Source of the DNA: Varroa destructor
Lineage: Eukaryota > Arthropoda > Arachnida > Mesostigmata > Varroidae
Assembly (NCBI RefSeq): GCF_002443255.2
Contig: NW_019211455.1
Location: forward strand, 48,543,489 to 48,607,488
DNA length: 64,000 nucleotides
Direction: 5' to 3'
The number at the start of each line of letters is the position of its first letter. Position 1 is the stretch's first letter. The notes under the pieces are model-generated. The model did no database searches. It saw nothing but the letters and a program-made list of their open reading frames with translations, and was not told the DNA's origin. Below, piece after piece: positions 37,582 through 51,100 of this stretch. Both the position numbers and the translations under genes were made by a program.

Positions 37582-40500
37582 CGTTACATAAAAACTGAAC
37601 TGAAAAAAGGAAGAACAGTATTGTCTTTAACAACTTTTCTAACCACTGGTACAAATAAAGATGTTTATACCAGTAAACGCTATGTTACATTATAGAAAAG
37701 TAGATGATCGAAATGTTTTTCGGCCGCAGTTCGGTTTATTTTCTTACTCGATATGACAAAGCTCGCAGAATCTGATCTTCAAACATTTTTCTTGAAGCAT
37801 TATTCTGTAACAAAAGTACGATTTGTTGTCACTTCAATTTGACACGTATCTTTTTCTTTCAGATAGGTCTTTTAGCATGTGGGTCACTACAGAAACCTTT
37901 TTCTATGAGACTGGTGGCTCTTGAAACGATTTTATTTGTATTTATTTGTATGTCGAACCCAACCGAACAAGATAGTTTTCTGTCATCACTTATTTTTGGT
38001 TTACTCATATGGCATGCATGTGTTAGACCTTAAATAGATGCACTTTTTAGGTAACTAGACTAGGAGATAACTACAATGCAAGATAGCGTAGATAATAGTT
38101 GTGGGTGACAATCTATAGATCGAACATAGTACACATAGTGTAAAATCGTTTAAATGAAAATTTTCTATTTGTTTGAATTTTTTAATTGACTGATTGAACC
38201 CTGACGACAAAGTAAACAGCCGTTCGCGTAATAAAATTTAGGTACGTTTCCAGACTCCTTAGACCAGCTCGTCTTTTGGTAAATCACGAAGAGTGATCAC
38301 AACTCTGAAATGCATGAAAAATACAATTAAACTAATCTAGTTTATTATGAAAGGTGATGCTCTTATCTTATCGTTTATACGTGTATCAAAACATTTATTC
38401 ATTTAATTAATGTCTATTTTCTTTGTTTAATTACCAAATAAAACATTTCAAAGAAGGGTTAAAAGAGCTGTTATTTTACTTTAAAAACAGTCGTCTTAGA
38501 AGGTGCGCAGTGTGTGTCTTGATACCATTAACCACTGCTGACATGCATATACCGGGTGATCTACTAAATCCGGAGTTTTTCAAATGGCCGTTTGCGGTTT
38601 CACGAACGCCTTTATCCAAAACAGTTATTATTGGTATTAATTAACAAGGAGGATGTAAACGAACTTTTGGCTGAAAAAGTGCTTTAACACCGAGATGATG
38701 TCGAGCAATCGCTTTCTCGATTCACCGTTCACAATCTACAGAATCTGTGCCTACTACGGATAAAGGCAATTTTCCGGGCAATGTCCAACTTCTAATTGTA
38801 CTATTTAGTGAAGGAGATTTCATACCATTATCCTTCTTCTACAAAGGCGAACACATTGGCAAAGAATCTGATCTACCTATTTTACGAAGGACAGTGCGAC
38901 CATGTATGATACGGTCCTAAACTAGTCAGGTAATGCAGGACCGGTTAGTTGGGAACATGAGCAGTTCTAAGATAAGCACATATGATTACTGAGCAGCCTA
39001 GGATTACGATGTATGGTATGTTGTTGGGCGGGAGTCCGATGAGAGTCAACACAACACATAATGGCTAACATGAACAAAAAAGGCTGTCTGAAGCGACATT
39101 TCTATCGTATGCAAATTTTTTCTTGAAATACGTTTTTTGAAATACGAAATAAATTTTGTATTCAAAAACAAAGTGTACGAAAAATTCCGGACTTAGATGA
39201 CCTAAATAGCAATAATCGTCTTTATAAGACAGTTTTCTAATTGTAATATTGCTAGAAATAAGGAATTAAAAACAATATCTCAGGACCGAGATAATATTTT
39301 ATATCAATTGTTGCAAGTGTGGATTGAGTTTATACTTTTCAACGCATATAATATGGCAGAAGGAAAGTGATTAATGCAAAAAAACATATTGAATATGCTA
39401 GCATGAATAAACCGTATACGCACCTTTATGTATAGAACAAATACTTTCCAAGAAAATAGAAATAAAGAATAGTGTCTAATTGAAGAAAAAATGGTTCATT
39501 TCACAAGGTTAAGTCAGTGTAGACTTTAAACTTACCGGTTTTCAGGTACCAAAATCAAGTTTCTGAGATGCGCTCGAAGTGTTTGGCTTATTTGTTTATT
39601 CTTTTCTGCAGAAAACACGCCTACTGACTCAATTGTCAGCCAAACGGTAGATTCCTTACTGCCCCCTCGGGACATATTCGCCTCATTTTCCAGAACGACA
39701 GTGACCTTCTATAAACACACGAAATTGGCCAACAGAGCAACAAGGGGGTGCCAAATTAGCAGAATTGTATTTCAACAAATGTTTCTTATCAGCGCATAAG
39801 ACCGAGCATAGACATTTAAGATTAGATATTTAGGATATTATTAGCTTTGTATAAAAGTTTGTGATGATATGAGCACTGAAATAGCCATGTGTCAGAATCA
39901 TGTTAGGGCCTTGAAAGATGCTTATGATGGAAGCAATCGAACCGTTTGCCAGTTATAATGACTGTCTTACAATTTTATGAACTCCAACTAATATTAACTC
40001 TTAATAATAATCAACCTGCTAACTAGCTTATTGCTCAATTCGCTGCCCTTGCCTTTGTATCGGAAGACAATATAGCTTCCGTCTCTTGCGATGAATTGTT
40101 GTCTTGATGACCTTAGGGTGTAAAGTATTAAGTATTCAAAAGGAGCATATCTTACCGGTATAACATGACTATTGAAAACAACAAACCGTGGCCTAGTTAT
40201 TATTCATTAACTAGGTTTAATAGTGGTTACTAATTTCAGTAAACATGTTACCTTGTTAATTATTCGCACAGCTAACGCCGTTCCACAAACAATCATAACT
40301 TCATGGGAAATACGCCTATATTTTCTCCACGGTTTCTGATTTTTGTGCAGAAATTTAGCGAGACATGCGGCATTTTTCAAGTCTGAAAGAGGCTTCAAAA
40401 CTAAATATCTCCGCATTTAACCATTGGCTGGCACTGTCTACGCAATACTCCGAGCGGTTAAGAAACAAATAAAAGCACAGCTTAAGTCAATACAAATGGA

Positions 40501-41255
40501 GATTGGAGTATTACGCCCGCTACTACCGCTAAGCATTGCTTCGCAAATCGTTACACACGTATGGCACACCCTAGCGTACAAACCTGACAGTGAAAGCCAG
40601 ATACTTTACTAGTTGAATGTGTGCTTTTCTTTTGTTGATGCGTCATAACCCGATGGTCCTGACGCAAGATCAGTTGGAGTCTGCCGTTTAGCCAAAATAT
40701 TCATGTTTATGTGTTTTAAGTTGTAACCGCCCATCTAGTTGAAAATTAGGTTCCAAGTGTATGCTATGTATCTTCTACTAACGGTAACGTATACGTTATG
40801 AGGCGTAATTTCTCCATATTACGAACGCATAGTTTGGTTCTTCATTAGGTTTGATTTAACGACAGATAGGCCACATGCATTGCACGACAATAACCCCCGC
40901 TCAGTAATAACGGAATATTATCCGAGCACACCAACGTTCACTGCGGATGGCCTTAACGACGAAGGTGCAGTGTGATGTTTCGTATTAGACGAAGACAAAA
41001 TCGCCGCTTGTGAGTGATTAACTGCATGTTTGGTAAGCCGACACATTGAGAAACTTTTGGATTCAAATTAATGTTATGCAATATGCATGTCATATTACGG
41101 CACAGCACATACATACCTCATGGGGTTTGTTAAGGGCGTCAGCCACGCATTTTGAGAATAACCGGTGAAAATCTTCACCAAAAGCGGAATGCCTTAAATT
41201 TGTCCTAAGAACGCAGAGAGGCATCTTGGTCACATGAATGAAATTAGACAGACTC

Positions 41256-41295
41256 AATCAGCTACACGAATGGCAAATCAGCTACACGAATGGCA
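41256..41295 (+). repeat. Exact 20 bp tandem duplication
   Basis: The unit AATCAGCTACACGAATGGCA occurs twice head to tail with no mismatch, implying a recent duplication. Confidence 0.95.
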
Positions 41296-44200
41296 GCGCG
41301 TATTTACAGATAACCTCAACTTTTTCTTTGTCTGAACCGATCTACGCTAGCGACTATTAAGTTCACCAGAACCACCAATGTTCTCTTTGCATCTCGAGAT
41401 AAGCGGATCTTGCACTGTCCCCTTGACAAGGACGCTATTAGCAGACGAACCGATCTTTTTAAACCGGACAATTCAAAACAAGACTTGTTATAGTACAGCA
41501 GTCCGTTCGCTTCATCTCATAGTGTAGCTCCTTTTTAAGAAGCACTCTTTTGGTGCACAGGAATCGCGCTACGGAAAGAAGGTTATCCACTCCAGCTGAG
41601 GCTATGCGATGCTGATTGACGGCATCGACAGACGACGTGCTGCTGCGCGATCACCACGGCAAATCACGGTGACAGACAGATCGAATGAGTGGTAACGGAG
41701 CTCCAGTAGGCGTCTGTCAAGACGATAAGAGATGAATCTATGATTCCGCAAGCGAGCAGTCACAGACCAGCAGCACCGGCTTGGATGTGATAGCCCGGCA
41801 GTCTGTCATTTTGCCTTTTGCAGATGACTAGAATGGACTGACACAAGAAGTGAACGGAACCACCGAGAGAAATAAGTGTTCATTGCGCGCTACCACTATC
41901 TGGCCTCCATTATTTTTATATATCCATTTTTTTTGCGCAAGCGCGCTTGTGGCTACACAATTCGCGATTGGTCATTCAGTCGACAAGCGCGTGTTTGTCT
42001 TTACGAACATGTATAGGATCTTGTGAGCTGCTGACCCTATCTTTCGTAGAAAGAGAAACAAAAAAAGAGCACTGTCCTTAAATACACTTACCAACGACCA
42101 GTTAGGAAAGTGACACCGTATCGCACGGACGGATTAATGTAATAGTATTCAGGTAACGAAGAAAATGTAGAAATTGAAACGTGTAATGGTTTAGTATGCC
42201 AAAATGAAAAAGTCTTGTCATCATACAACAAGTTACAAACAGTTAAAATCAATGAAATGAGAAATATGCGATATTTAAGTACATAGTAGATGAAAACTGA
42301 ATCAACAGAATCCAAAAAGAAATATAAACGAGCGTTAAGCAGCGTAAATTCCGTATAAAGCAGCTGGCTTGGAGGAAGCTGTGCGTAAATAGTTAATGAA
42401 GCAGTAATGAGACTTAACAACGCGCTTATATGTGCTATAGCTGTAGTGAAATTTATTTTTTCTGTTAGAGTAAGTTAGCATCTAATCTATCTGATGGTAT
42501 TATGCCTAACGGCGAAACTGGGCGTAAAACTTGAGACATAGAGTAAGTGGGCAGCTCGGCCACAGCAGCAAAAAGTGGCCATGTTCTGGAAACAAATAAC
42601 CCTGCTAATAGGTTAGAAATGAAAAGTATAAATGAGGCGAATATATGGTGAATTTTTTGTGATGACATTGTCAAATACATCATAATACAGGAAAAATTCG
42701 TAAATCGTGCAGCTGCTTCGTACATTGATTACACTAGTATCACAACAGTGCAATCAACAATACTGCAAGGAATGCAGTACATGTTGCCTTTCTCCTCCTT
42801 TAGACACCAGTACGTTCCGCGCCCATTCTGTGCCTACTCAACAGGTGAATAATTCAGAGGGTTGTACAAGCGTTAATAGAGAAAATACTTCCCTAACATA
42901 ATAGTCGCTACGACCTACTCATAACATTGTGTTTTCACTCTACCTTACCCCAATCAAATTCAGCGTCTGCAGAGAACGCTCACATTGCCCTCTCAATATC
43001 AGCTTCATGTGTGCCTACAGGTTTGGATATGAAGGTCGCTTCCTTATCCTTTTCGTTCTGCTAGCATTTATAATTAAAGCAACATGAAGGGACGACATAA
43101 GCAGAAAGGAATAGAATACGCGAGGCAGCTAACCCACCTTCGTAGATCAGTCGGATTTACCTAGCAGCGTTTGCTGCAAGATCTCTTCCCGATTGCACCT
43201 GTGCCGTCTATTCTGCTCTGGTCTTTTATTCCCCTAGGCGCCACCTTGGCAAACCCCAAGAGCCTGATAATACTCGCGCCGCTCACTTAAATAGCAACAA
43301 CAGCTGCACTAGCTACGGATTTTCGTTCGTTGGCAATCCTCAAGCGACCAACGTCGAACTGTCCGTTTCCTCTTCCGGCTCGTGTTTTTCGTGCGGACGC
43401 ATCACCATGAGTATGACACGAATGCCAACGCAATACTGTTAGGGTGTGTTAGGCCGTTCGAATAGACCTAGCCGGATTCGGCTGTATGTTCCACGCAATA
43501 GATGAAATCAGCTCAACTTCCGGCTTTTGCTCCGCTACTAGCGTCAGCGATGCAACAAGGCGGGTGCCGAACTTCCGTTGCATCAGCAGAGGCGCATTCG
43601 AAACGCACTGCTACCATGCGCTACGTTGCGCAGGCAATCCCGGGGTCTGCTTGGTGTTCAGCAAGAAGGTGAAGATTTCGTCCGTGCGTCGACTCGGATT
43701 CCTAAGAGCGATTTGATGCGAGTCACATCTCACTTTCCACCTACGGTACTCGCAATAGCGGCGTACTGCTTACTAGATAAGTCGGACTAGAGGATGCCTA
43801 TGGAAGGAGAAGTAGGAAAATGGGTGGCTAAGGAAAACGCTTGAATTACAACGATGGACCTAACGGAGAACCGTTTGCACGCTGCAGTAAATACGGCATA
43901 CGAGGCGCAAAGCGTTAGGTCCATGAAGGGTTCACATACGGCGGCACCTTTTAGGAGAGCCCATGTAGGTAAAAGTTCACCTATGTATACATGTAATGCA
44001 ATAGTACTGGAGGTAGGCAAAAAAACACGGACGCAAACTTTCGCTCCAATGCTGTACATCGAGTTGGTAAGTACATTCCATGCTATTGCTTCTGCTCATT
44101 GGTTCCTTCCTTTCGAAGGTAGACTGACACGCAAACCGTCTGCCTGTGACGCCGAGAGGCAAAGCTGCAGATTTAATAAGAAATCCTGTAACGGATAGGA

Positions 44201-45023
44201 GCCGAAGGAATGCATCGAGATCGGGCTGCCGAATGTATACCGTTCGAAGTGACTGGCCTAGTTGTATCTATAGAGCTCGAGTTCGAAGTTGGCTAGCTGA
44301 TGCGTAATCGACTTACGTATGCGGTGCAACTCGCTCTAGGCGAAATTTCGATCTGGCGTTAAGAAGCTGGTGGTAGATACGTGGCGATAGCCGACATTTA
44401 TAGTGGATACTTAAAATTTTAGCAGCGGCAAAGTCCAATATGAGACTCATAGCGCGTTATGGCAATACCTGAGCAAAAAATTGTGTCGGATGAAGCAGGG
44501 CATAGGTAATGAAACTAATTGACTTTAGCTTTGGGGGGATTTATTTTGCACCCGTAGAACCGCACGTATGCACCAAAATTTCAGTAAACGATATTAATGT
44601 GATTTTCAAAAACGCATGTTTTTGATATTTTCAATTTTAGACTAATCATAACAGAAAAGTGATGATCTGTGTACTCCGAAAATATTTTCATTAATCCGTC
44701 GAATGATCTTAATGATACGAAAAACAGCATTTCAAACAGAATAAATGAGTTGGCCTAAAATTTGTAAGTTTGAAGTAAGAGTTACTTATTAGTAAATGAA
44801 ATCTAGTCTATAATTAACATTATTGAACAGCCCCAGTTCAATCCCACGTTGCCGAAATTGGCAAAGCAAGCTCACGTGTATTTGCTGAGGCTAGGTATGC
44901 TCGTGTTGTTCTGGTACTCCATGTGGTAAGTAAAAGAAGAGTTAATAACATCGTATTTCTACGATATTTTCCCATAAACACTTGTTCAGCCTTTGCGTAG
45001 CTCACAAAGTCCAGCAACTCCAT

Positions 45024-45053
45024 GCACACACACACACACACATATATATATAT
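45024..45053. repeat. (CA)n(TA)n compound microsatellite
   Basis: About nine CA units pass directly into about five TA units. Confidence 0.95.
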
Positions 45054-46140
45054 GTTGAAATGATGATATGATAGTGAAACTGTCATTTGTAAATTGTATA
45101 CTTGAAGCAATTTACAAGATTACCGCCTGGGATCAACAAAATCCTTATTAATCTGAATCGTCCATCGATTTATTCGACCGAAAGTGGGGCACTAATGATC
45201 AACCTCAACAATGCTTTGGGCTCTATCGTCACAATTACCAATAGCGGTTTTTGCATAGTGTTTAACCAAACCTGTTAAAATTAGTTATACGCCCAGTATT
45301 GCGTTACAATATAACGTTACATATAAGAACGTCTGTATAGCAAAATATGTAGCCAATAATAAATAAATACACAGGTATTAGCTTAAGCCCTATTTACGTG
45401 TCGTCATTTGTATCCATAGTAGCAGCGATATTTGGAAGTAAAGAAAGGACACCTGTATCACCTACAACCCCAGCTATATCATCGAAATTCGCTCTGCTCC
45501 AGAGGAGCGACTCCTACCAGGTGACACCCGAGTACCCGGCATCCGAGCCCCTTCCCCAGCCAATCAGAGACTCCACAAGCTTGTGTGAGGATACGTGGTC
45601 ATCCTTCAGGAGAGCCGAAGTGGAGAGGGCCTCCTGAGCAAATCCTAAGAGGAAGGGGCACCGTGTTGTCCTCAGTCGCGGCTTACACTCCGCCGGGAGC
45701 GCATCGTTGTCCTTGCTCTTGGCCGGCGAGAGTCGTGCGTGTATGGGCGCAAAACGACTACGTCAACGACTCACTTATACAACAGTAATTATATATTTGA
45801 TCTCGTGTTCGTGTTTTGGCTTTTGCAGACACACATCTACTTATCGGGGTGCTGATGTATGCCGAATCAATAGGCTACGGAAATAGCTTTACGCGGTTGA
45901 CTGTTGAACAAACAGGTGTCAGTGAATAAGCACTAAACGTACTTTTTTTTTAAGTAAACATTAACCTTGAGTTTTCAACGGCTAAAGCTATTGTAAAATT
46001 AACTTAGAGAACGTTTGAGAGTTTACCTCAGAACGACTGTGGTATTAATTGCAATTGGAGTGCTTTGTGTGGCCCTGCATGAGTAGTACCGTGGTGGATG
46101 ATTTATACGAATAAGTTCCTCTAATAAGTGTACAGTGACG

Positions 46141-46220
46141 ATGAAGTGGCACGTGAATATGCTAGCCTTGATGCTTGTTGGCCTGATAGGCACCGGATCA
46201 GCGTCGTCAGGCAGCTGGAT
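46141..46220 (+). CDS. Wnt16: Wnt ligand, first coding exon (signal peptide)
   Basis: ATG 46141 opens 26 codons plus two bases and ends at the donor GGAT|GTAAGT. The peptide is a classic secretion signal: a short basic start (MKWH), a hydrophobic core (MLALMLVGLIGTG) and a small-residue cleavage zone (SASSG). It continues as SGSW and joins exon 2 through a split Met codon (AT|G) to give SGSWMYLGLVDYQS, which resembles the N-terminus of Wnt16 proteins (human has a NWMWLGI-type motif here). Phase and sequence agreement across a 14 kb intron support the link. Wnt proteins are secreted, lipid-modified Frizzled ligands. The subfamily rests on few residues; see exon 2. Confidence 0.78.
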
Positions 46221-47303
46221 GTAAGTGTTAAATATTTTATAGATAGTTAGAATAGTCAACGCATTTCTACACTGACACAGAATTCGATGACAAGTCTGAA
46301 GGTAGGCCAAGTTACAGTAGAAGGAATTGAATCTAGTCAGTGAACCCATCTCGTCCAATAACAAGTTCTCGAACACTGAAATGAGTTCCGTTACTATCTT
46401 CTATATAATTCTTGTACATAAATGGTTAGACAGAAAAATAGAAATTAAACCTATTTAAGAATGAGACAATCCATCTTTGAAATGATGTTGCTTTTAAATA
46501 ATTAATGTATTAATGGTCCGATAACAGGACCAAGGTACATTGCAAAACTGGAAAGTAACTATGAAGAGGTTCCGCTAGCGCGTGTGGTTATAGGAGAGTT
46601 AATACAAAGTTTACTACTTCGTGTCATGACAATGATATCTAAAAATTGAGCCAGTTTAGCTCACCTCGAGTCAGCCTATACTACGGTCTTTTAGTTTTTG
46701 ATGAACGCTCGGTGATTTGAACTAAAGTAATAATATACTTCTCATTCTTCGATATTCATTTTTATCCCTTACAACAAAGCGGACTCTTCAGCGCGTGCTC
46801 GTGAGGAGGCCATTAATTTCATGATTTACAGCGCTTTCTCGGGAGCACTGTAGGGACATCAGATCGAATCAGAGATTTTTGTGAAACATTATAGATTTTT
46901 TCGTCAGCTTAGGCCGTCCACTAACAAAAATATGCTTTAAATAAAATGGCTTTAAGTGAATTTCACTGATCACAGCAAACTTATTTTACATTGAAACAAC
47001 TTCAAAAACTTTTTTTTCTCTTTTCTTCTGCTTTCATCTCGTGAAACGGCTGGCATCAAAACTTGCGTTTTGGAACATTATGAAAATGCACGTGGTACAT
47101 CAAACAAGTGCCTTCCCACTCCCGCAGCATCCCCGCCCGATTACACGATATTATAATAGTTTTTTTAATCACAAGGATTAGATACATTCCTCTCATATCA
47201 GAAGGGAGAAGTATTAACTTCGGATTAATTCATTAGCTCAACTACTTGGTCCAAAACTGAGGTCCAGGCTAAGCGAAACTTATGAACAGTCACATAATAT
47301 GAG

Positions 47304-47470
47304 ACAGGGTAGCGGTGACAGCTTAGTGGGTAACGTATTTGCCTGCTAACCTTCGGAACACTTTGTGGTCTGAGTTAGAACTCGGGTGTCGACAGGCTTT
47401 ATTTCGTGCTGAAAGCCAGCCGTCCGATGGAATACTTAACGGCGATACCGAACGCAAAACTCGAAAGTGA
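47304..47470 (+). repeat. tRNA-derived SINE-like copy B
   Basis: The head resembles a tRNA: an A-box-like CAGCTTAGTGGGTAACG (about 47319-47335), an anticodon-loop-like CCTGCTAACC (about 47342-47351) reminiscent of tRNA-Ser(GCT), and a B-box-like GAGTTAGAACTCGGG (about 47372-47386). It is followed by a tail of about 85 bases shared with 15478-15575. The acceptor-stem ends do not pair cleanly and the B box is mutated, so this is a repeat and not a working tRNA gene. Exact ends and target-site duplications were not found. Confidence 0.6.
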
Positions 47471-48096
47471 ATGACCCGTCTAGCCACTGTTTGACTTGAC
47501 CCTAAAAATCTTCTCATATGATTATTGTTGATGAATTGCCCTAGCACCGCATGAGGCGCAAGTACTATAAAGATTGACAATCAAACAGCGGAAGACCCAG
47601 TGAGAAGCATCCCACGGCACCATTGCGACAGCGTGTGTCTTGTGGATTATTGTGAGCTGTAACACAGGCTTAACTATTCTTTATTTTTTTATTTCGCAAT
47701 CTTTGCAAACTGTTAGCAAAATGCAACCAGCGGACACATCGACTTGTCCTCGTTGGACTTGTCAGACAGCTTCTTCTTGGCCTGTCGTCATTTTCGCACC
47801 ATAACCTGCGAGCAGCCGCCATCCGGCATACACGAAAGGTGCCAGAAACTGAGGTTAATATTGGTCGCAGTAGCTTTTCTTATAATCTACGAGTGTTCAT
47901 TTGCTTGACTGACGGACGGTGAATCGTCTTGGTCCTCCATATGTAATCACCCTAATTACCCTCTGTGACCACAGCTCTTTTTGTGCCTTCAAGCGTCACG
48001 TCATTACGGAACTTTTAGTCGCCTCCGAGTTCGGACTTTCTGACTTCTCCTTTGACTTCTAACAATCGTGTTTGTTAAAGTGAGAATCGTTTCTCT

Positions 48097-48113
48097 ATGT
48101 GTGTGTGTGTGTA
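48097..48113. repeat. (GT)n microsatellite
   Basis: About seven GT units in Wnt intron 1. Confidence 0.85.
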
Positions 48114-51100
48114 TATTTTGTCTGCCTTTGTCCGATAGTGGTAATAAGTTTCTTGGCCGTCTCATAACTTTGCGACGCTCGACCCGTAACTTTGGCATTC
48201 TATGATACCAGACCTCTTTTAAAGAGAGATGACCACAAATTGCTTTATCCCGATAGCAGCTGCAGTACCGAGGACGTTGCATATTTGTCCTAGGTCGCGG
48301 TGGGTTCGGATGGCTTAGTCCAGCATCAACTTGTCGGATGCTTTTTGCACAGGCACAGCTTTCAGTTCCATAGCCTATTCCCCACACGCCTTGTACACTC
48401 ACACGTTGGTTTTTGCAATTTGGCAGTTTTGTCAGCACATACGAAAGAGTCACCGGCATCAAGTAACGAGCGTTTTTTTTTTCGTATTGTCTCTGCTAGT
48501 TATTCGCCGTCACGTTTCGCCAATCGCGGCGATGAAAAGGAAATACAGAAGGGCATCTACCAGGCCAATCTCAGCCGCCGCTTGCCCTCATCAAATCGTT
48601 ACTTTCTATTGTTGACCATTGACACAGTTAGCGGAAATGCGGACAGTAGAGCACGAAGTAGAGCGTCACGGACATGATCCCCCGCACGATGTGGGTACGC
48701 AGTGGAAAAAGAAATGCTTGGGAGGTACGATTGCGTTTTGCTTTATGACTGGATTAACTCCAACGAACTGCGGTGGAGAAGATATGGCACCTGGCGGGCT
48801 AGCATTAACAATGAGCACCTACGGGAAAAGATATCGAAAAGGATAGTCTGTTATTCCATGCTATTAGTGGTTAAATGCAAGTAGACCACAAGAGGTATAT
48901 TATGCGTGGTACGAGCTAAGCGGTAATATGTGGCCGTGTACTGGAGGTGAGAATTAGTTGGAGATTTGCATATCAGCGGGAAGTCCCTTATACCGTTAGG
49001 GTTTCCGCTTGTACTAATAATAATCACAGTGACAGACGCAGTAGCAGTGATCAACTCAACAGGACACTTGGATTCGGCTGTTCCAGACAACGATATGTGG
49101 AGGCCACGGTTAAAAGCGTACGACGGACGACCGACAAGCCTGCAACAATCATAGCCATCTACTGGCTTCAACTACTAATTAATCGAAAGGTATCATACAG
49201 GAGAGAAAACTAAAAGAATCGAATAGAGATACTATGCCATAAAGGTACAATCTAGGGAAACTGAAAACATCAACACCTAGTTAACAGTAAGATTTGCAAC
49301 GTAACAGGAAACTGTAACAAGAACTAGTGAGCAAGGATTACGAAATGAGAAAAGCTCCTGTTTGTGGTCACAACAACCAGTATTGTAACCAACGCTTGAC
49401 CTTGGTGAAACAGTCGAAGGAAACATCGAAACGGAGAAGGGAGGCAGATAGCCAGCCAACCTGCTTACCGATTCTGCTCACTGAACTCCAGCTGCTATCC
49501 TTTGGTTTCGCATTCGTCACCATCAGAACAGAGCAAAACGATGTTTACACAGGATAATGGCAGACCACCGTTGTTATGGCTTCTGATTTGATTTGATCTG
49601 ACCCACATCTTTTGCACAGTGCCGATACCGACGCGGCTATACAACACCGCCGCAATAGCAAATGATTCTATGTTTGTCGCTTAAACAAACTGTAGAAAGT
49701 GCGCGATGGAGACGACCAACGTAATTGCGCAACAATTAATAGTGTGGTCAGCTCACCGGGTGCTTAGAACAGACTTCGAACGTCTGCTGTACAGGTTATC
49801 AGCAGTAGCAAAACAGTCTATGCAACGGGACCACCTATAGATGCCTTAACCACCTCTTAATGGCGATACAAACGGCATTTTGTTTTACACGCGCGAGAAC
49901 CAATAACTAAATTAATGCAAACATTTTTTTATCCTAATTAGCAAATTATATTGTTATTTAGCTGCTCTAACAACGGCACATGTGAATTAACATGTGTTCA
50001 AAGCTAGCTCAGCATAAAAAAAAAGACTGCACTCTACTAAATATTACAGTATAGGTCAGCGTTACAGCCGAGCCATGGGAATTATTTCGGTAACGAACAA
50101 GTGGAAAACTTCTAACCTTGAAGTAGAGGGTAACAAGGCGGCATAAATACTGACCTTTATCATTTGTAAAGCCGACATATACAATATTCACTCCTTGCTA
50201 GATACAGACCAACTTGCCCGGCATAATCTACCAAAAATATTGTATTTCCTACTTTATACTACTACTAATAGTTTATTGCTATATCAATACTTTTAAGCTG
50301 GCACTGTGGAGGCGAAATTTAAGTTTTGCGCCGATCGGTATCGTTCGATCGTGTTTCAGTATCATAGTAGTAGATTAGTATCATATATAGTATAGTTTTA
50401 CTCGATCTGAAAAGTAAGTCCTAGGGCCTGCGATAACCGGGGTCACCTAACTAACGTAAATGGGAAATTTATTGAAAACATCCCATCTAAGTGTCACCAT
50501 AGACGAGGCGAACTGGAACCTATTTTACTGCAAAGGGTAAAATGGGGCCGGCCAACTAATCAGTTGAGAGGTTTGTGCTATTTAGAAAAGTTGTTTCGAC
50601 GAGTGAAGCATTATTTTAAAGCCAATTGCTGGGCTTTATTCTGCAAAGGGACTTCCGCGAGGGGATAGAATTTGTGCTTTTCGTGTACAGCCTTTTATTC
50701 CCGCTTCATAGCGGCATTACTTCATTAGCATAAACGAATATATATTCCGGACAGGCAATTACCCTGACTTTTGCCGTAAATAGGAGCATACAAATTCACT
50801 TCGTTTGACAGCCACTGCTGTGAACATAGATGTCAAAAAATCTACCACGTATTTTTTGAGTCCTTGAAAAATCCATTGAATTACCCAACAAGCTTGCTGA
50901 GGAACTATGAAGAATTTAGTTTCCTTCTTTCCAGCGAAAAAAAAAAAGGCATTTTTATCATTTTCAGCATTCATTCAGAGCGAAATGCTATTTTGTCTGA
51001 AACGCTTCTGCGCAAATACAACAATGAACTTAATATGTGAAACGCAGTTTTTGAAAAGACTTTATTTACAGAAAGGAAACAACAAGTAGTTTGTTTAACA

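Larger units (their letters stand above)
37582..46140. other. Intergenic region between MRM2 and the Wnt gene
   Basis: 8.5 kb with no gene that I can support. It is AT-rich to about 41.3 kb, with GC-raised stretches at about 41.3-42.0 kb, 43.1-44.3 kb and 45.5-45.75 kb that could include upstream Wnt exons or promoter elements. A 2 x 20 bp tandem duplication is at 41256-41295 and a (CA)n(TA)n microsatellite at 45024-45053. The short open frames lack motifs. Confidence 0.5.

Noticed and set aside
45398..45637. Ser/Pro-rich open frame in front of the Wnt signal-peptide exon
   Set aside because: No ATG start (it begins at GTG), no donor linking it in phase to the Wnt exon, and no recognised domain; the GC-raised background explains it.
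47304..47390. A real tRNA-Ser gene
   Set aside because: A-box and anticodon-like parts are present, but the acceptor stem does not pair, the B box is altered, and the sequence continues into a tail shared with another locus, so it is a SINE-like repeat.
47700..47800. Lys-rich minus-strand peptide-like segment near 47.75 kb
   Set aside because: Only about 24 codons between stops, with no splice sites in phase; insufficient for a coding call.
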